Of a stretch of DNA of 64,000 bases, positions 1-9,984 are shown piece by piece. Both the position numbers and the translations under genes were made by a program. The notes below the pieces were generated by a model that was given only the letters and a program-made list of their open reading frames with translations, was not told where the DNA came from and did not search any database. Location: positions 354,058,750 through 354,122,749 of the forward strand of contig NC_069659.1 in NCBI RefSeq assembly GCF_027244095.1, written 5' to 3'. The stretch comes from Hemicordylus capensis. Lineage: Eukaryota > Chordata > Lepidosauria > Squamata > Cordylidae. Position 1 is the first letter of the stretch, and each line of letters begins with the position of its first letter.

Positions 1-2
1 TC

Positions 3-200
3 CCAGCATCTTGGGAACAGTTGAGATACCAATTAGATATGATTAGGACTCAACTGGGGGTATCTAGTGATGTTGGCCGAATAAAAGCTGTACACCCCAC
101 AGCACCGCCAGTGTCTCTTGCCCCGCAAAATCGATCCAGGGGTGATATTACGTGCTCTAATCAGAGCGGCTGGCGCCCCAATAATCGGGATGCATTTTGA
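3..200 (+). other. Unassigned open frame at the left edge
   Basis: An open frame enters from the left edge and ends at TGA (198-200). It reads as ordinary-composition protein containing WEQLRYQLDMIRTQLG and later SLAPQNRSRGD. I recognise no family. It may be the tail of an exon or of an old mobile-element frame. It has no visible start, and its short length makes chance openness quite possible. Confidence 0.15.
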
Positions 201-754
201 ATGGCCTCTGCAGCCAGTTTCGAGACTTGGGAAGAGTCAGCCTCGTGCCTGACAATCCGGACCACAGCCAGCCCCACCAAGGCGAGGAGGAGGAGGGCCC
301 AGACAAGGGGGCCCCTCCTCACGGCTGCCTGAAGTCCTCCTGGCAGCAGGGGGCGGGCGGGGGCGCCTCTTTCGCTCGCTGTGGCTGCCCCTGCCCCTGC
401 CCCGGACTCCAGCGGCTGGGTTAGGGCTGCCTGCCTGCCGGCTTGCCCGGGGTCTCTGCAGGAGCAGCAGCTCGCTCTTGCAGACAGCTGCCGCCCTCCT
501 TGCTTCCTGAGCCTTCCCCCTCCTCCTCTTCCTCCGCAGAGACAGTCGCGTGTGTGCGACGGGGGGGGGGCGGTTTGCGGGGTTCCCTCCCCCTCGAGCC
601 CCCCACTTTGCAGATTTCCGGGGTGGCGGGGCCGAGGAGGGCTCTCAGATCTGGCCGCGTGTAGGGCAGGGAGGCTGGGCTCTCTGCACATGCCTTTGGA
701 AAGGGAGCCGTCCTGGAGTTTGCACCCGCCACCCAATCCTGGGTACGGGCGCAC
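161..754 (-). CDS. Possible first exon of a small single-pass membrane protein
   Basis: A minus-strand frame in CpG-rich DNA ends at a stop at the low end. Its first two thirds are low-complexity Pro/Gly/Arg sequence and may be untranslated. The last 70 residues look more like protein: a short basic stretch, then a hydrophobic segment reading WALLLLALVGLAVVRIV with arginines on both sides, then a polar helix-like tail containing EADSSQVSKLAAEAIQNA. This is what a short single-pass membrane protein or a signal-anchor exon would look like. No good splice donor follows the hydrophobic segment. I do not recognise the family. GC-rich DNA makes long frames by chance, so this call is weak. Confidence 0.25.
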   Translation of the reverse strand: MRPYPGLGGGCKLQDGSLSKGMCREPSLPALHAARSESPPRPRHPGNLQSGGLEGEGTPQTAPPPSHTRDCLCGGRGGGGRLRKQGGRQLSARASCCSCRDPGQAGRQAALTQPLESGAGAGAATASERGAPARPLLPGGLQAAVRRGPLVWALLLLALVGLAVVRIVRHEADSSQVSKLAAEAIQNASRLLGRQPL

Positions 755-1200
755 GCCCCGGCTGCTTCTGTTCTGCGCTGCAGCTGCCTCCGGCCAGCCC
801 TCTCCTTCGTCCCGCCGCCACTCCCCAGCCTGCGCCTACCGGCAGCCCTGCTTTCTTCAGCAGCCGCAGCAGCCTGAAGGGTTCTCCTGTCGGGTTGTTA
901 TTGGTCCTCCTCTGAGCTCCTCCCGATGCCCCCCCCCCCGCCGCCGCCGCCCTTGCAGTTGCCCAGCACTAGGCAGCAAGAGCAGCTGGCAGCTGTTTGC
1001 GGGGCTGCTGCTCTCCAGGAAAGGGGGGCGGGGCGGGATGGGATGGGACGGGACGGGACGGAGCCCTCCTCTCCGAGTGGGTGAGTGGCAACTTGCACCC
1101 CTTGCTCAGAAGCTGCTGTGGGCGCCTCTCCGGAAGGCGTGGGGCGAGGGAGCCTCCCTGCTGTGTCCTCCTCCCCCCGCTTGGCTTGTGCGTCACTGCG
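290..1200. promoter_or_regulatory. CpG-rich island
   Basis: GC- and CpG-rich sequence contrasts with the AT-richer DNA on its right. It includes G-runs at about 560-570, a GCC-rich tract near 945 and a GGGAT/GGGAC pentamer repeat at about 1034-1062. It resembles a vertebrate CpG-island promoter, but the gene it would serve is not identified. A minus-strand gene leaving the window to the left, or the 5-prime end of the zinc-finger locus, are the two options. Confidence 0.5.
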
Positions 1201-1211
1201 TGGTCTACTAG

Positions 1212-1970
1212 ACTCCTTTAGGAGTCTGTGTAGCCATCCCGGTTGGGTGGCCTTTGCCCGGCTAATGCGCTCTGGCCCAGACCTGCGGGTTTGTGCGCGC
1301 GGTAATCAGTCGCCAGGGTGTGTGGATTCTCTGGGGCTTGTGGACCCCCCACTGCAGTTCCCCAAATGCACTCTGGCCCTGGGGTACCAACCATAACAGT
1401 TTGTGAGGCAGCAGGATCAGATGCAACAGGAGTTGTACCGATGGACTGAATGTTTCTGAAAAACATGCAAGACACTTCACGCTCAAAGGTGAGCTTCACT
1501 GGGTAATACTCTGTCACTGTTGCTGCTGCCTGTTGGGATGGTAGTGAGAGCCTGCATGTGGCAAGGGAGGAGGTGGGCGAGAGTATCGCTGTATATAACC
1601 TGTTTAATTTGAATGTTGCCTGCTTCTGGTTGAGGATAGAGAGAGACCCTCTTAGGCAAGGGGGCCTTATCATTTGTGGGGGGTGCTCCAATTCAACGGA
1701 GCTGCCATAGTCCTTCACCAGTGCCCCCTTCTACAAAAATGCCAAGAACCCCACCACCACCCCCAAACCCCCAATGCATATGGGCCCCTGTTCTGTGCAA
1801 GGTTCTTGGGCTTTTCTCTTCTTACCCTTCAACTCACTTTGGCCTCTGCGAGTCCTTCTTGTAGCAGAAGGAGCAGGAAGGACAATCCACTTGTGTTTCC
1901 TCTTCCCCGCATTCCTCAGGGTTGATTCCCAGAACATTTCTAATCCTTCCAAATAATATTGGGGGGGGGG

Positions 1971-2009
<39 letters not shown>

Positions 2010-2317
2010 TGAGTGGTGATTTTTTATCTGGACTCTGATTCTGGCTTGCCAAATATGGGAGCTCTGGTGTTGGCTTTGGACTGGTATCAGGGTGGGCATT
2101 ACGACGTTGTTCTTAAGCTCCTGGTAGCTCCTTCCTGGAATGAGAGAGAACTGGAAAATGAACCAGAGACTGAAAAACACAGCTGGCAACTATGGGCACC
2201 CCCCACCCCATTAGTCCCTTAGCAGTGGTATTCTGTAGCAGCGTCCAGGAATGTGGAGCCCTCACCTGGGTTGACAGGTCTTGGCTAACATCCTGGGCAG
2301 CCTTAAAGGAGTCACTC
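1212..2317. other. No gene recognised
   Basis: No convincing exon or repeat is seen here apart from a G-run at 1961-1971 followed by a (GT)n microsatellite at about 1976-2008. Confidence 0.6.
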
Positions 2318-2425
2318 TGGATGGGGGCGCAGCTCAGTGGAAGAGCACCTGCTTGGAAGGCAGAAGGTCCCAGGTCCACTCCCTGGCAGCATCTCCAGGT
2401 AGGGCCGGGAAGACTCCTGGAACAC
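2318..2425 (+). repeat. tRNA-Ala-derived SINE, 5-prime part
   Basis: The sequence has a pol III A box (GCAGCTCAGTGGAAGAGC), a B-box-like segment, and the tail CATCTCCAGGTAGGGC. In better copies the anticodon position reads TGC, so the head is tRNA-Ala-like. This copy is truncated. Confidence 0.75.
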
Positions 2426-2591
2426 ATTTCAAGCAACATGGTTTTTGTAGTCCACTCTCAGCTGGGGGCACTGCCTGGGTTTGCAGATCTTGGCTATAAC
2501 CGATGTTGTGCTGGTCATGTGGACAAGACTGCAAGGCCTCCCCCCTCTGAAGTGCTCCAGCGCCCCCAAAGCCTTAATCCAACATCGTTAA

Positions 2592-2737
2592 GTATTGTCT
2601 GCACTGACCGGCAGCGGCCCTCCAAAGTGACAGGCAGGATCGTTCCCCACCCCTACCTGGAGATGCTGCCAGGGATTGAACTGCTTTGCCCTTTTGCATG
2701 CCAAGCAGATGCCTGACACTGAACTGCGGGCCCCTCC
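2592..2737 (-). repeat. tRNA-Ala-derived SINE, inverted copy
   Basis: This is the same family as the copy at 2318-2425, in the opposite orientation. The stretch CTACCTGGAGATGCTGCCAG and the complement of the tRNA-like head are visible. Confidence 0.7.
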
Positions 2738-3239
2738 CCTCAAGGGAACCCCTGAGAGCAGCGGCGTGTGCTTATGTGTAGTCACCCATCCAAAAGCAAA
2801 CCGGGATGGACCCTGCTTGGCCAAGAGGACAATTCCTGCATCCAGTGGTGTAAAAAGGTCTGAATGGGATAGTGTGTCTGTCTGTCTGTCTCTATGTCTC
2901 TCATACACATGTGCACACACACACACAATAAAGGGAATGCATGATGCTGGTTTTGCGGGGGGTGGTCTTCCCCAGCCCCACCATTCTACCACCACCCAAT
3001 GCTTTTTTTTGCTGCTTAAACCACTTGCAGCACTTGTGTTGAAAGGCAGTATAGTCATACAGCTGAGGACCCTGTAGGGAACATCCCCCACCCTTCCCTT
3101 ACCGCCTTCCCTGAACGTCTGACTGCTTTGGATTGTGGTCAGAAGAGAAAGAAGCTGCAGAGATAGCAAGGATGGGAGGGAGATGACTAGGTCTCACTGG
3201 CAGCAGCTGCTGGGATTGTGGGTCTTTCCTAATGAGGGG
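2738..3239. other. No gene recognised
   Basis: The sequence is unassigned. A short TCTG repeat lies at about 2876-2893, and a short CA run follows it. Confidence 0.5.
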
Positions 3240-3434
3240 AGAAGCCCAGGAAGATTGAAACCAAAGGACCAGACCAGAGGACCTGGTGGGAACGACACTC
3301 CCAGCCCCCAGCAGAAGAGGAGAGAGCTTTTCCTTTAGTGTGGAGGAAACAGCTGCCTGCGAAGCTGCTGGGGAAACTAAGGAAGGCCACAGCCAAGAGG
3401 CCGGAAAGGGCAGGGAGGAAAGCCGACCCCTGAC
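3240..3434 (+). other. Possible upstream exon of the zinc-finger locus
   Basis: One plus frame is open for about 60 codons and contains SFSFSVEETAACEAAGE and AGKGREESRPLT. It ends exactly at a good splice donor (ACT followed by GTGAGT at 3435). The composition is acidic and polar, as in linker exons of zinc-finger genes, and it lies 5-prime of the KRAB exon on the same strand. No acceptor is evident, and it may equally be untranslated or chance. Confidence 0.25.
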
Positions 3435-3910
3435 TGTGAGTAGCGATCTAGAGGGACCAGTCTAGCTAGATGTGTTGCTTTCCTGCACTGTGTTGCTTAA
3501 ATCCGCCTGGTTAGTGAAAATGTTTCCCTCACGCTTCCAGTTGGCTCTAGGAAAAGACAAGTGTTCTTATGGCACACCTTTGCCTTCTGAATGTGAGGAT
3601 GAACACGTGTTGGTGAAGTGGGCTGCTCTTCATGCTGGGCTTGCCTTAGTCACCTGCCTTGGGAGGCCGAGGACTGCACAGCCCTTTCTAGGGAGGGTTC
3701 TGCCACTTCAACCCCAGAAATCCTATGGAGAGAGTGCTTTGTCCCACATTCAAGGAAAGTGGCTGGTGGCAGCCTCCTGTGAACCCCTTGCAGCCCAGGA
3801 TTCAGCCCAGTGAACTCCCCGCTCCTCCTCTGGCTCTGGCAGGAGCCACGACAGGATCGTTCTGTGTGGTCTGTGAGGCATCCAATGTTTCCTTCATTGT
3901 TCCTGGCTAG

Positions 3911-5180
3911 GAGCCCTTTGAGGAGTTTTCGCAATGGAGGGAAGGAAGAAGTGGGGTCCCCCAGGGATCTGTACTGGGACCGGTGCTTTTTAATTTATTC
4001 ATAAATGATCTAGATGTTGGGGTAAGCAGCTAGGTGGCCAAATTTGCAGATGATACCAAACTCTTCCGGGTAGTGAAATCCAAAACGGATTGTGAGAAGC
4101 TCCAAAAGGATCTCTCCAAACTGGGGGAGTGGGCGACAAAATGGCAAAGGCGGTTCAGTGTTAGCAAGTGTAAAGTGATGCACATTGGGACGAAATCCCC
4201 CAACTTCAAGTATATGTTGATGGGATCCGAGCTGTCGGTGACGGACCAGGAGAGGGATCTTGGGGTTGTGGTGGACAGCTTGTTGAAAGTGTCGACTCAA
4301 TGTGCGGCAGCTGTGAAAAAGGCCAATTCCATGCTAGGGATTATTAGAAAGGGGATTGAAAATAAAACAGCTAAAATTATAATGCCCTTAAACAAAACTA
4401 TTGTGCGACCACACTTAGAGTACTGCGTACAATTCTGGTCACCACATCTTTAAAAGGACATTGTTGAACTGGAGAAGGTACAGAAGAGGGCAACCAAGAT
4501 GATCAGGGGACTAGAGCACCTTTCCTATGAGGCATGTCTACAACACCTGCTGGGGCTTTTTAGTTTAGAAAAAAGACAACTGTGGGGAGACATGATAGAG
4601 GTCTATAAAATCATGCATGGTGTGGAGAAAGTGAAGAGAGAGAGATTCTTTTCCCTCTCACACAACACTAGAACCAGGGGTCACTCCATGAAATCGATTG
4701 CCAGGTCGTCTAGGACCAACAAACGGAAGTACTTTTTCACACAACGCGTGATCCACTTGTGGAACTCTCTGCCACAGGATGTGGTGACAGCCAACAACCT
4801 GGATGGCTTTAAGAAGGGTTTGGATGAATTCATGGAGGAGAGATCTATCAATGGCTACTAGTCGGAGGGCCGTGGGCCACCTCCAGCCTCAAGGGCAGGG
4901 TGCCTCTGAGTACCAGTTGCAGGGGAGTAATGGCAGGAGAGAGGGCACGCCCTCAACTCCTGTCTGTGGCTTCCACTGGCATCTGGTGGGCCACTGTGCG
5001 AAACAGGATGCTGGACTAGATGGGCCTTGGGCCTGATCCAGCAGGGCTGTTCTTATGTTCTTATGAGGTGGCCATCCATTTCACACAGGAGGAGGAGGAG
5101 TGGGCTCTGCCGGATCCAGACCAAAGAGAACCCTCACAGCTAAGAGATGGAGGAGAATGGTGGGAATCCGGCCTCACTGG
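3911..5180 (+). pseudogene. KRAB-A exon split by a CR1 insertion and frame-damaged
   Basis: A pyrimidine-rich acceptor ending in CTAG at 3910 is followed by the 15 bases that open a KRAB box (encoding EPFEE). A CR1 LINE then fills 3926-5065. The exon resumes with VAIHFTQEEEEWALPDPDQR and ends at a strong donor (GTAAG at 5181). The VAVHFTEEEW-like core and the DPxQR motif identify a KRAB-A box, which normally recruits TRIM28 for transcriptional repression. After DPDQR the frame is lost by one extra base relative to the expected 18-base spacing. Beyond that point, bases encoding MEENGGNPASLG are still readable in another frame. With its frame restored, the exon would end in phase 1, which fits the zinc-finger exon downstream. 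It cannot encode a working KRAB domain as it stands. Confidence 0.8.
3926..5065 (+). mobile_element. CR1 LINE, 5-prime truncated, inside the KRAB exon
   Basis: This is the 3-prime portion of a CR1 reverse-transcriptase frame. It contains [49 protein letters not shown] and [12 protein letters not shown], then the typical 3-prime end with ATGCTGGACTAGATGGGCC and a TTCTTATG repeat. A few interruptions are present. Over long stretches it is nearly identical to the copy at 52200-53116, which suggests a young subfamily. The flanking duplication is only about three bases, as is usual for CR1. Confidence 0.95.
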
Positions 5181-5411
5181 GTAAGACGCCCTCTTTTTCC
5201 CTGGAGGGGGAGAGTAAAACGAGAGAGACCCCGGTCTGGCTTCATCACCGGGTGAGCATTTGGTGCAAATATTGCCGGGGTCTTGAGTCTGAGCCACTTG
5301 TGGGCCAGAGAGAGCCAATGTGATAAAGAAGGCTTGTTCACAAGACCAGGCTGCTCTAAATCGGGAGTTGAAGGCGGAGGGTCTGAGAGCCGGGTCAGCG
5401 GGACGAGGAGG

Positions 5412-5738
5412 CAGGGGCGTAACGATAGGGGGGCAGGGGGCACGTGCCCCGGGTGCCACCCAGGCAGGTCACGGGGGGCGCCGAAAAGTGGCTTCCCCCC
5501 GCTCCCCCGGATCGCCCGCTGAGTGTGGCGGCGGGCGTGCGGCGGCGAATTGGTGTGGTGGGCGGCGGCGGCAGGTCGCCCGCGGCCCGCCGAGTGCGGC
5601 GGTGGCTGGTGGCTGGCGTGACGGCGATGGGCCGCCTGGGGGGTGCCGCCGCACCCTCACAGGTATGTGGGGGCCCGGGGGGTGCCATTTCAGGGCCAGA
5701 GCTTGCCCTGGGCGCCGTTTCCCCCCGATACGCCACTG
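5412..5738. mobile_element. Non-autonomous hAT element with target duplication
   Basis: The left end reads CAGGGGCGTAACG and the right end CGATACGCCACTG, forming inverted ends with the hAT-like CAG start. The flanks CGAGGAGG (5404-5411) and TGAGGAGG (5739-5746) are an 8-bp target duplication with one mismatch. The interior is GC-rich and non-coding. The ends match those of the longer element at 62642-63705. Confidence 0.75.
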
Positions 5739-5746
5739 TGAGGAGG

Positions 5747-7688
5747 CGAGCTGCGTGCTGCCTCACCCACGCTCCCGCCATTTGCCCAGGCCCTCTGCCT
5801 CTGTTGGGCCAGGAGCATGCTGGGAACAAGAATGTGCTAACCAGTATTTCGATGGGATCTTTACCAGCAGGCTTTACCACACGTTTTCTGTGAGGCTGAC
5901 TGCGAACTCAGAGTTGTCGCAAAAAACCAATGCAAAATGGGGATATTTCTTAACCCCAGATATAAATCGGGCTGTACTCTAATGTGCATTGAAAAACTCA
6001 GATTGTGTGTGAAGTGCTCCCTGATAGCTCTCTGGGACTTTGGGGTAAATCTGCCCGATATGTGAACACACACCCTCCATTCTGGAGGAGATGTGAGCTA
6101 AAGGCATGAAACGCCCTGTGTGAAAGATCCCTTGGTGAAGAACAAAACGATAAAGTGATGGTGCCAGGCCAACGTCACTGTGGAGGCTGTTCTATAAATG
6201 GGGTGCAGCTGCTGAAAAGCCAAAATAAGTTACACGGGTGAAAAGAGAGCAAAACAAGAGTACATTCAATTAGGACCATGAAAATATTGGCAAAACCATT
6301 GAGTCCTGGAGATGGAGCTCCTAGATAGTGTGGTCTAGAGTCAAATGTGAGTACTGTTGAAAATGCCTGAAAACAATAGAAACTACAGGAAAGGGAATTC
6401 CTAGAACAGGTGGGTCTGAAGGGAAGAGAAAACCAATGGAGAGATGGATGGGAAAAGTTGCACACTGTGGGAGGCAAAGAAGCCAATATCTGAACTAGCC
6501 ACAGCTGTGTTTGCACTGGAACAGGCACCTGCATTCCAGAGAGGTGCAGCAGAGGCTGCTCAGGTGAGGTGGAGAGGGAGAAGGCAGGTGAGAGGACAGA
6601 TTCAGTAATGCCTCTAACAGGGATTCAGATGTTGTGGACTACAACTCCCAGCATCCCCAGCTGCAGTGGCCTTTGGCTGGAAATTCTGGGAACTGTAGTC
6701 AACAACATCTGGGAATCCCTGTTTGAGGCAACACTGGACAGATTCCAAAGAGCTTTGGCAAGAAGTCCAAGGCTGATTCTGAAAAAGAGAGGAAGCCTGT
6801 CGAGCAGGATGCTCTGCAGCATGGAGTGAGGGACAGAGGCAGTGTTTCCTGGCTTTTGCTCCTGGCCGAGAAGAAGGGTCCGAGGACGGGGCTATAGGTG
6901 GCCTTTCTGTGTAGCATTCCTGGGCCAGGAGGAAGAGGATCAGAGACCCACTTAGCAAGAGGGAGTTCTGGGCGGCAAAGCTGAGGGTCATGGGGGATCG
7001 GTGGTCACTCTGTGTTTCTCCCAAGTTCCAAGCAGGACTCTCTCCCAGCCCTGCATTGGATGCTGCCAGGGACTGACTCTGGGACTTGCCGACCCCCCGT
7101 GAATCCCTCCCAACAACTGCAGGGCACCCCCTTCCCCTTCCTTGCTAGCTTCGAGCATGAGGCAGGGCGCCGTGTTTGACAGCTGGGGGCTCTGAGGGAA
7201 GGCGAGAGAGGAAGCACCCAGCGGACATAAGAAACAGCGGCTGGGTGCAGACCAGGGGGCGCACATCCCCCATTCCTGGAGATGGGCACAACCCTCGCTT
7301 CACTCTGCACCTGATGCTGATGCCGGGGGTGTGGCAGGGCATGCAGGAGCAGGTGGGGGGTGCCAGCAGAAGCCAGTCCCTGAGCTGCCAGCAACATTAG
7401 GAGCAGCTCTTGACTTGTGGCATTTGGCATAGCACGTTCTGGCAGCAGGATGCATAGAGCCAACTTGGTACACCTGCTAGGTATCTATTTCCCCACATAA
7501 ATAATAAAAAGAAGCTCTAAACGGAGGCCTATTTGCAATATATTTCCCATTCTTTCCTTGATTAGAATCACATGGCCATAAAACTATGGAAAAAGCTGCC
7601 AACCTCTTGTTTGCATCTCCAACATTTCTCCTCATAGGTTCTCCGGAGAGCATCTTTTATGACCAGTTTTCTCTTTTCATTCCAGCAG
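5747..7688. other. Intron of the zinc-finger locus
   Basis: This is presumed intronic DNA between the damaged KRAB exon and the finger exon. A second short KRAB or linker exon would be expected here, but I could not place one. It holds one hAT foldback element (6603-6736) and a faint minus-strand SINE remnant near 7030-7110. Confidence 0.5.
6603..6736. mobile_element. hAT foldback MITE with perfect 8-bp target duplication
   Basis: Inverted ends CAGTAATGCCTCTAACAGGG and CCTGTTTGAGGCAACACTG surround a core with GACTACAACTCCCAG and its complement. The direct repeat GACAGATT flanks it exactly (6595-6602 and 6737-6744). Other members of the family are at 47127-47262, 47881-48016 and 50996-51131. 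Confidence 0.9.
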
Positions 7689-9130
7689 GTGACAGTGGGA
7701 AGAGGAAGAATGAGGGGGAACCCAGCGGAGCATTGTTGGGAAGTGCCAGATGGAGAAAGAGGAAACAGCAGCGACAAAAACCGAGAGCAAAACAAGAAAA
7801 AAAACGGAGGAACAGAAATGGATCATCTGCTTCCCAGCAGGGAATACAAACAATAATGCAGGAGGAGACAGAAAGAAGCCTTTGCCAGGGAAGTAGGAAA
7901 GGTTTCCGTTCTGAAACAAGCTTTCAACCTCAGTGCAAAATTCAGCCAGGGGATACATTATTTGAATGCTTGGACTGTGGAAAGAGTTTCAGTGCAAGAG
8001 GAAAACTAACTAGGCACCATAGAACGCACACTGGGGAGAAACCACATAAATGCTTGGAGTGTGGAAAGAGCTTCAGCAGCACTGGAGATCTCAATGTGCA
8101 TCATAGAATCCATACTGGGGAGAAACCACATAAATGCTTGGAGTGTGGAAAGAGTTTCAGCACAAGAGGAGAACTAACCAGTCATCATAGAACCCACACT
8201 GGGGAGAAACCATATAAATGCTGGGAATGTGGAAAGAGCTTCAGCAGGAGTGGAGAGCTCACTGTGCACTACAAAACCCACACTGGGGAGAAACCATATA
8301 AATGCTGGGAATGTGGAAAAAGCTTCATCAGGAGTGGAGAACTCACTGTGCATTATAGAACCCACACTGGGGAGAAACCATATAAATGCTGGGAATGTGG
8401 AAAGAGCTTCAGCATGAAAGGAAATCTTGCTACACATTATAGTATCCACACTGGTGAGAAACCACATAAATGCTTGGAGTGTGGAAAGAGATTCCGTACA
8501 AATGGAGAAGTTAAGTTGCATCATAGAACCCACAGTGGGGAGAAACCACATAAATGCTTGGAGTGTGGGAGGAGCTTCAGCTGCAGTGGAAATCTTACTG
8601 TGCATCATAGAACCCACACTGGGGAGAAACCACATAAATGTTTGGAGTGTGGAAAAAGCTTTAGGCAGAGTGCACACCTTACTATGCACCATAGTACCCA
8701 CACTGGGGAGAAATCACATAAATGCTTGGAGTGTGGAAAAAGATTCACTACAAATGGAGAACTTAATGTGCACCATAGAACCCACACTGGGGAGAAACCA
8801 TATAAATGCTTGGAGTGTGGAAAGAGCTTCAGCTGCAGTGGAAATCTTACTATGCACCATAGAACCCACACTGGGGAGAAACCACATAAGTGCTTGGAGT
8901 GTGGAAAGAGCTTTAGAACGAGTGGAGAACTCACTGTGCATCATAGAACCCACACTGGGGAGAAACCACATAAATGCTTGGAGTGTGGAAAGATCTTCAG
9001 GACGAGTGGACAACTAACTAGTCATCATAAAACCCACACTGGGGAGAAACCACATACATGCTTGGAGTGTGGAAAGAGTTTCAATACTAGGGCAAACCTT
9101 ACTACTCACCAAGAAACACATTCAGGGTAG
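7689..9130 (+). CDS. C2H2 zinc-finger protein, terminal exon with 14 fingers
   Basis: This is the terminal exon of a KRAB-type zinc-finger gene. A good acceptor (TTTTCATTCCAGCAG) precedes it, and the frame entering in phase 1 fits the KRAB exon. A basic linker containing RWRKRKQQRQKPRAKQEKK, a possible nuclear localisation signal, is followed by 14 tandem C2H2 fingers. They are spaced 28 residues apart with TGEKPHKCLECGKSF-type links, ending at TAG. All 14 keep both cysteines and both histidines. Contact residues (-1,2,3,6) run from finger 1: AGKR, SGDV, TGES, RGEV, RGEV, MGNT, TGEL, CGNV, QAHM, TGEV, CGNM, TGEV, TGQS, TANT. The product should bind DNA in the nucleus. An in-frame ATG at 7856 could start a KRAB-less protein. 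The repeats are very similar to each other, as after recent duplication or gene conversion. The exon itself is intact even though the upstream KRAB exon is broken. Confidence 0.85.
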
Positions 9131-9984
9131 AAACCATATACATGTTTGGCACATGGAAAGAGCTTAAGTCTCAGGGCTATGCTTACTTCTGCAGTATTCA
9201 TAGATCCGTGTTTGTATCTGTTCCAGATCAATGTGTATATTTGGTTCAAACAGATCAATGTATCTTAGTGTTTCATGACATCTGCTTTCTTTTAATTGTC
9301 TCTGAATATAGTTCTGCGTTCGTCTCTGGCATGTGGACTCTGGATGAAACAGGAGGAGGGCAGACCATCATTTTCAAAGTACGAAATTTCCCTCACTAGG
9401 ATGATCACATGCAAAGTTTGTCTCCTTGCCTTTCTAGAGAGGAGGGTAAGCAACCACATGGCTAACACCTTAGAGCCCCCTCCAACATCCTCTTGAACTA
9501 CAACTCCCATCATCCCCTGCTAGCATGGCTCTAAACCACACACATCCATTTTGCAGATTAAATCTCTCAAGTGCTCTTTCAGTATTTTGGAGACATTAAA
9601 AATACATCAGGACATTCTCGGGCCAGCCCGTTCATGAAGAAGGGGGAGATGGGCTGCTTCCGGCAACAATGGATCAGCCACTTTCCAGGGGAATCCCAGA
9701 AGCCCACCCACCGGCACCCACTCCTCGCAAAGACAGGTGCAGAGGAAGGCAGGCAAAGTGGTACCATGCTGCTTTTCCTCTTCCTTCCCCAATATGAAAG
9801 GAAGGAAGGAGGAAAGATAGGGAAGGAAGGTAGGGGGAAAGATCTGAGTCAGAGGAAGGGAGGGACAGAGTGTTGTTGTTTTTTTAATGTGACTTTAAAA
9901 AGAGAGAAATGGAAGGTGGTGGCACCTTTTGGGAATTGCTCTGCACATGGACTTTTCTAGTTTAGCTGCTATACAAATAAACAT
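9131..9984. other. 3-prime flank of the zinc-finger gene
   Basis: A decayed fifteenth finger directly follows the stop (9131-9200). A half hAT foldback element lies near 9480-9530, recognisable by ACTACAACTCCCATCATCCC. A polyadenylation signal AATAAA lies at 9976-9981. Confidence 0.5.
9976..9981 (+). promoter_or_regulatory. Candidate polyadenylation signal of the zinc-finger gene
   Basis: A plus-strand AATAAA lies about 850 bp after the finger stop codon. It is the first good signal I see downstream. Confidence 0.4.

Noticed and set aside
381-1211. 276-codon plus-strand frame
   Set aside because: It is a Pro/Ser/Arg-rich frame in CpG-island DNA with no domain or splice support.
8174-9013. 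Long minus-strand frames opposite the zinc fingers
   Set aside because: They are shadows of the 84-bp finger repeat on the plus strand and consist of repeated WFLPSVGS-type words.
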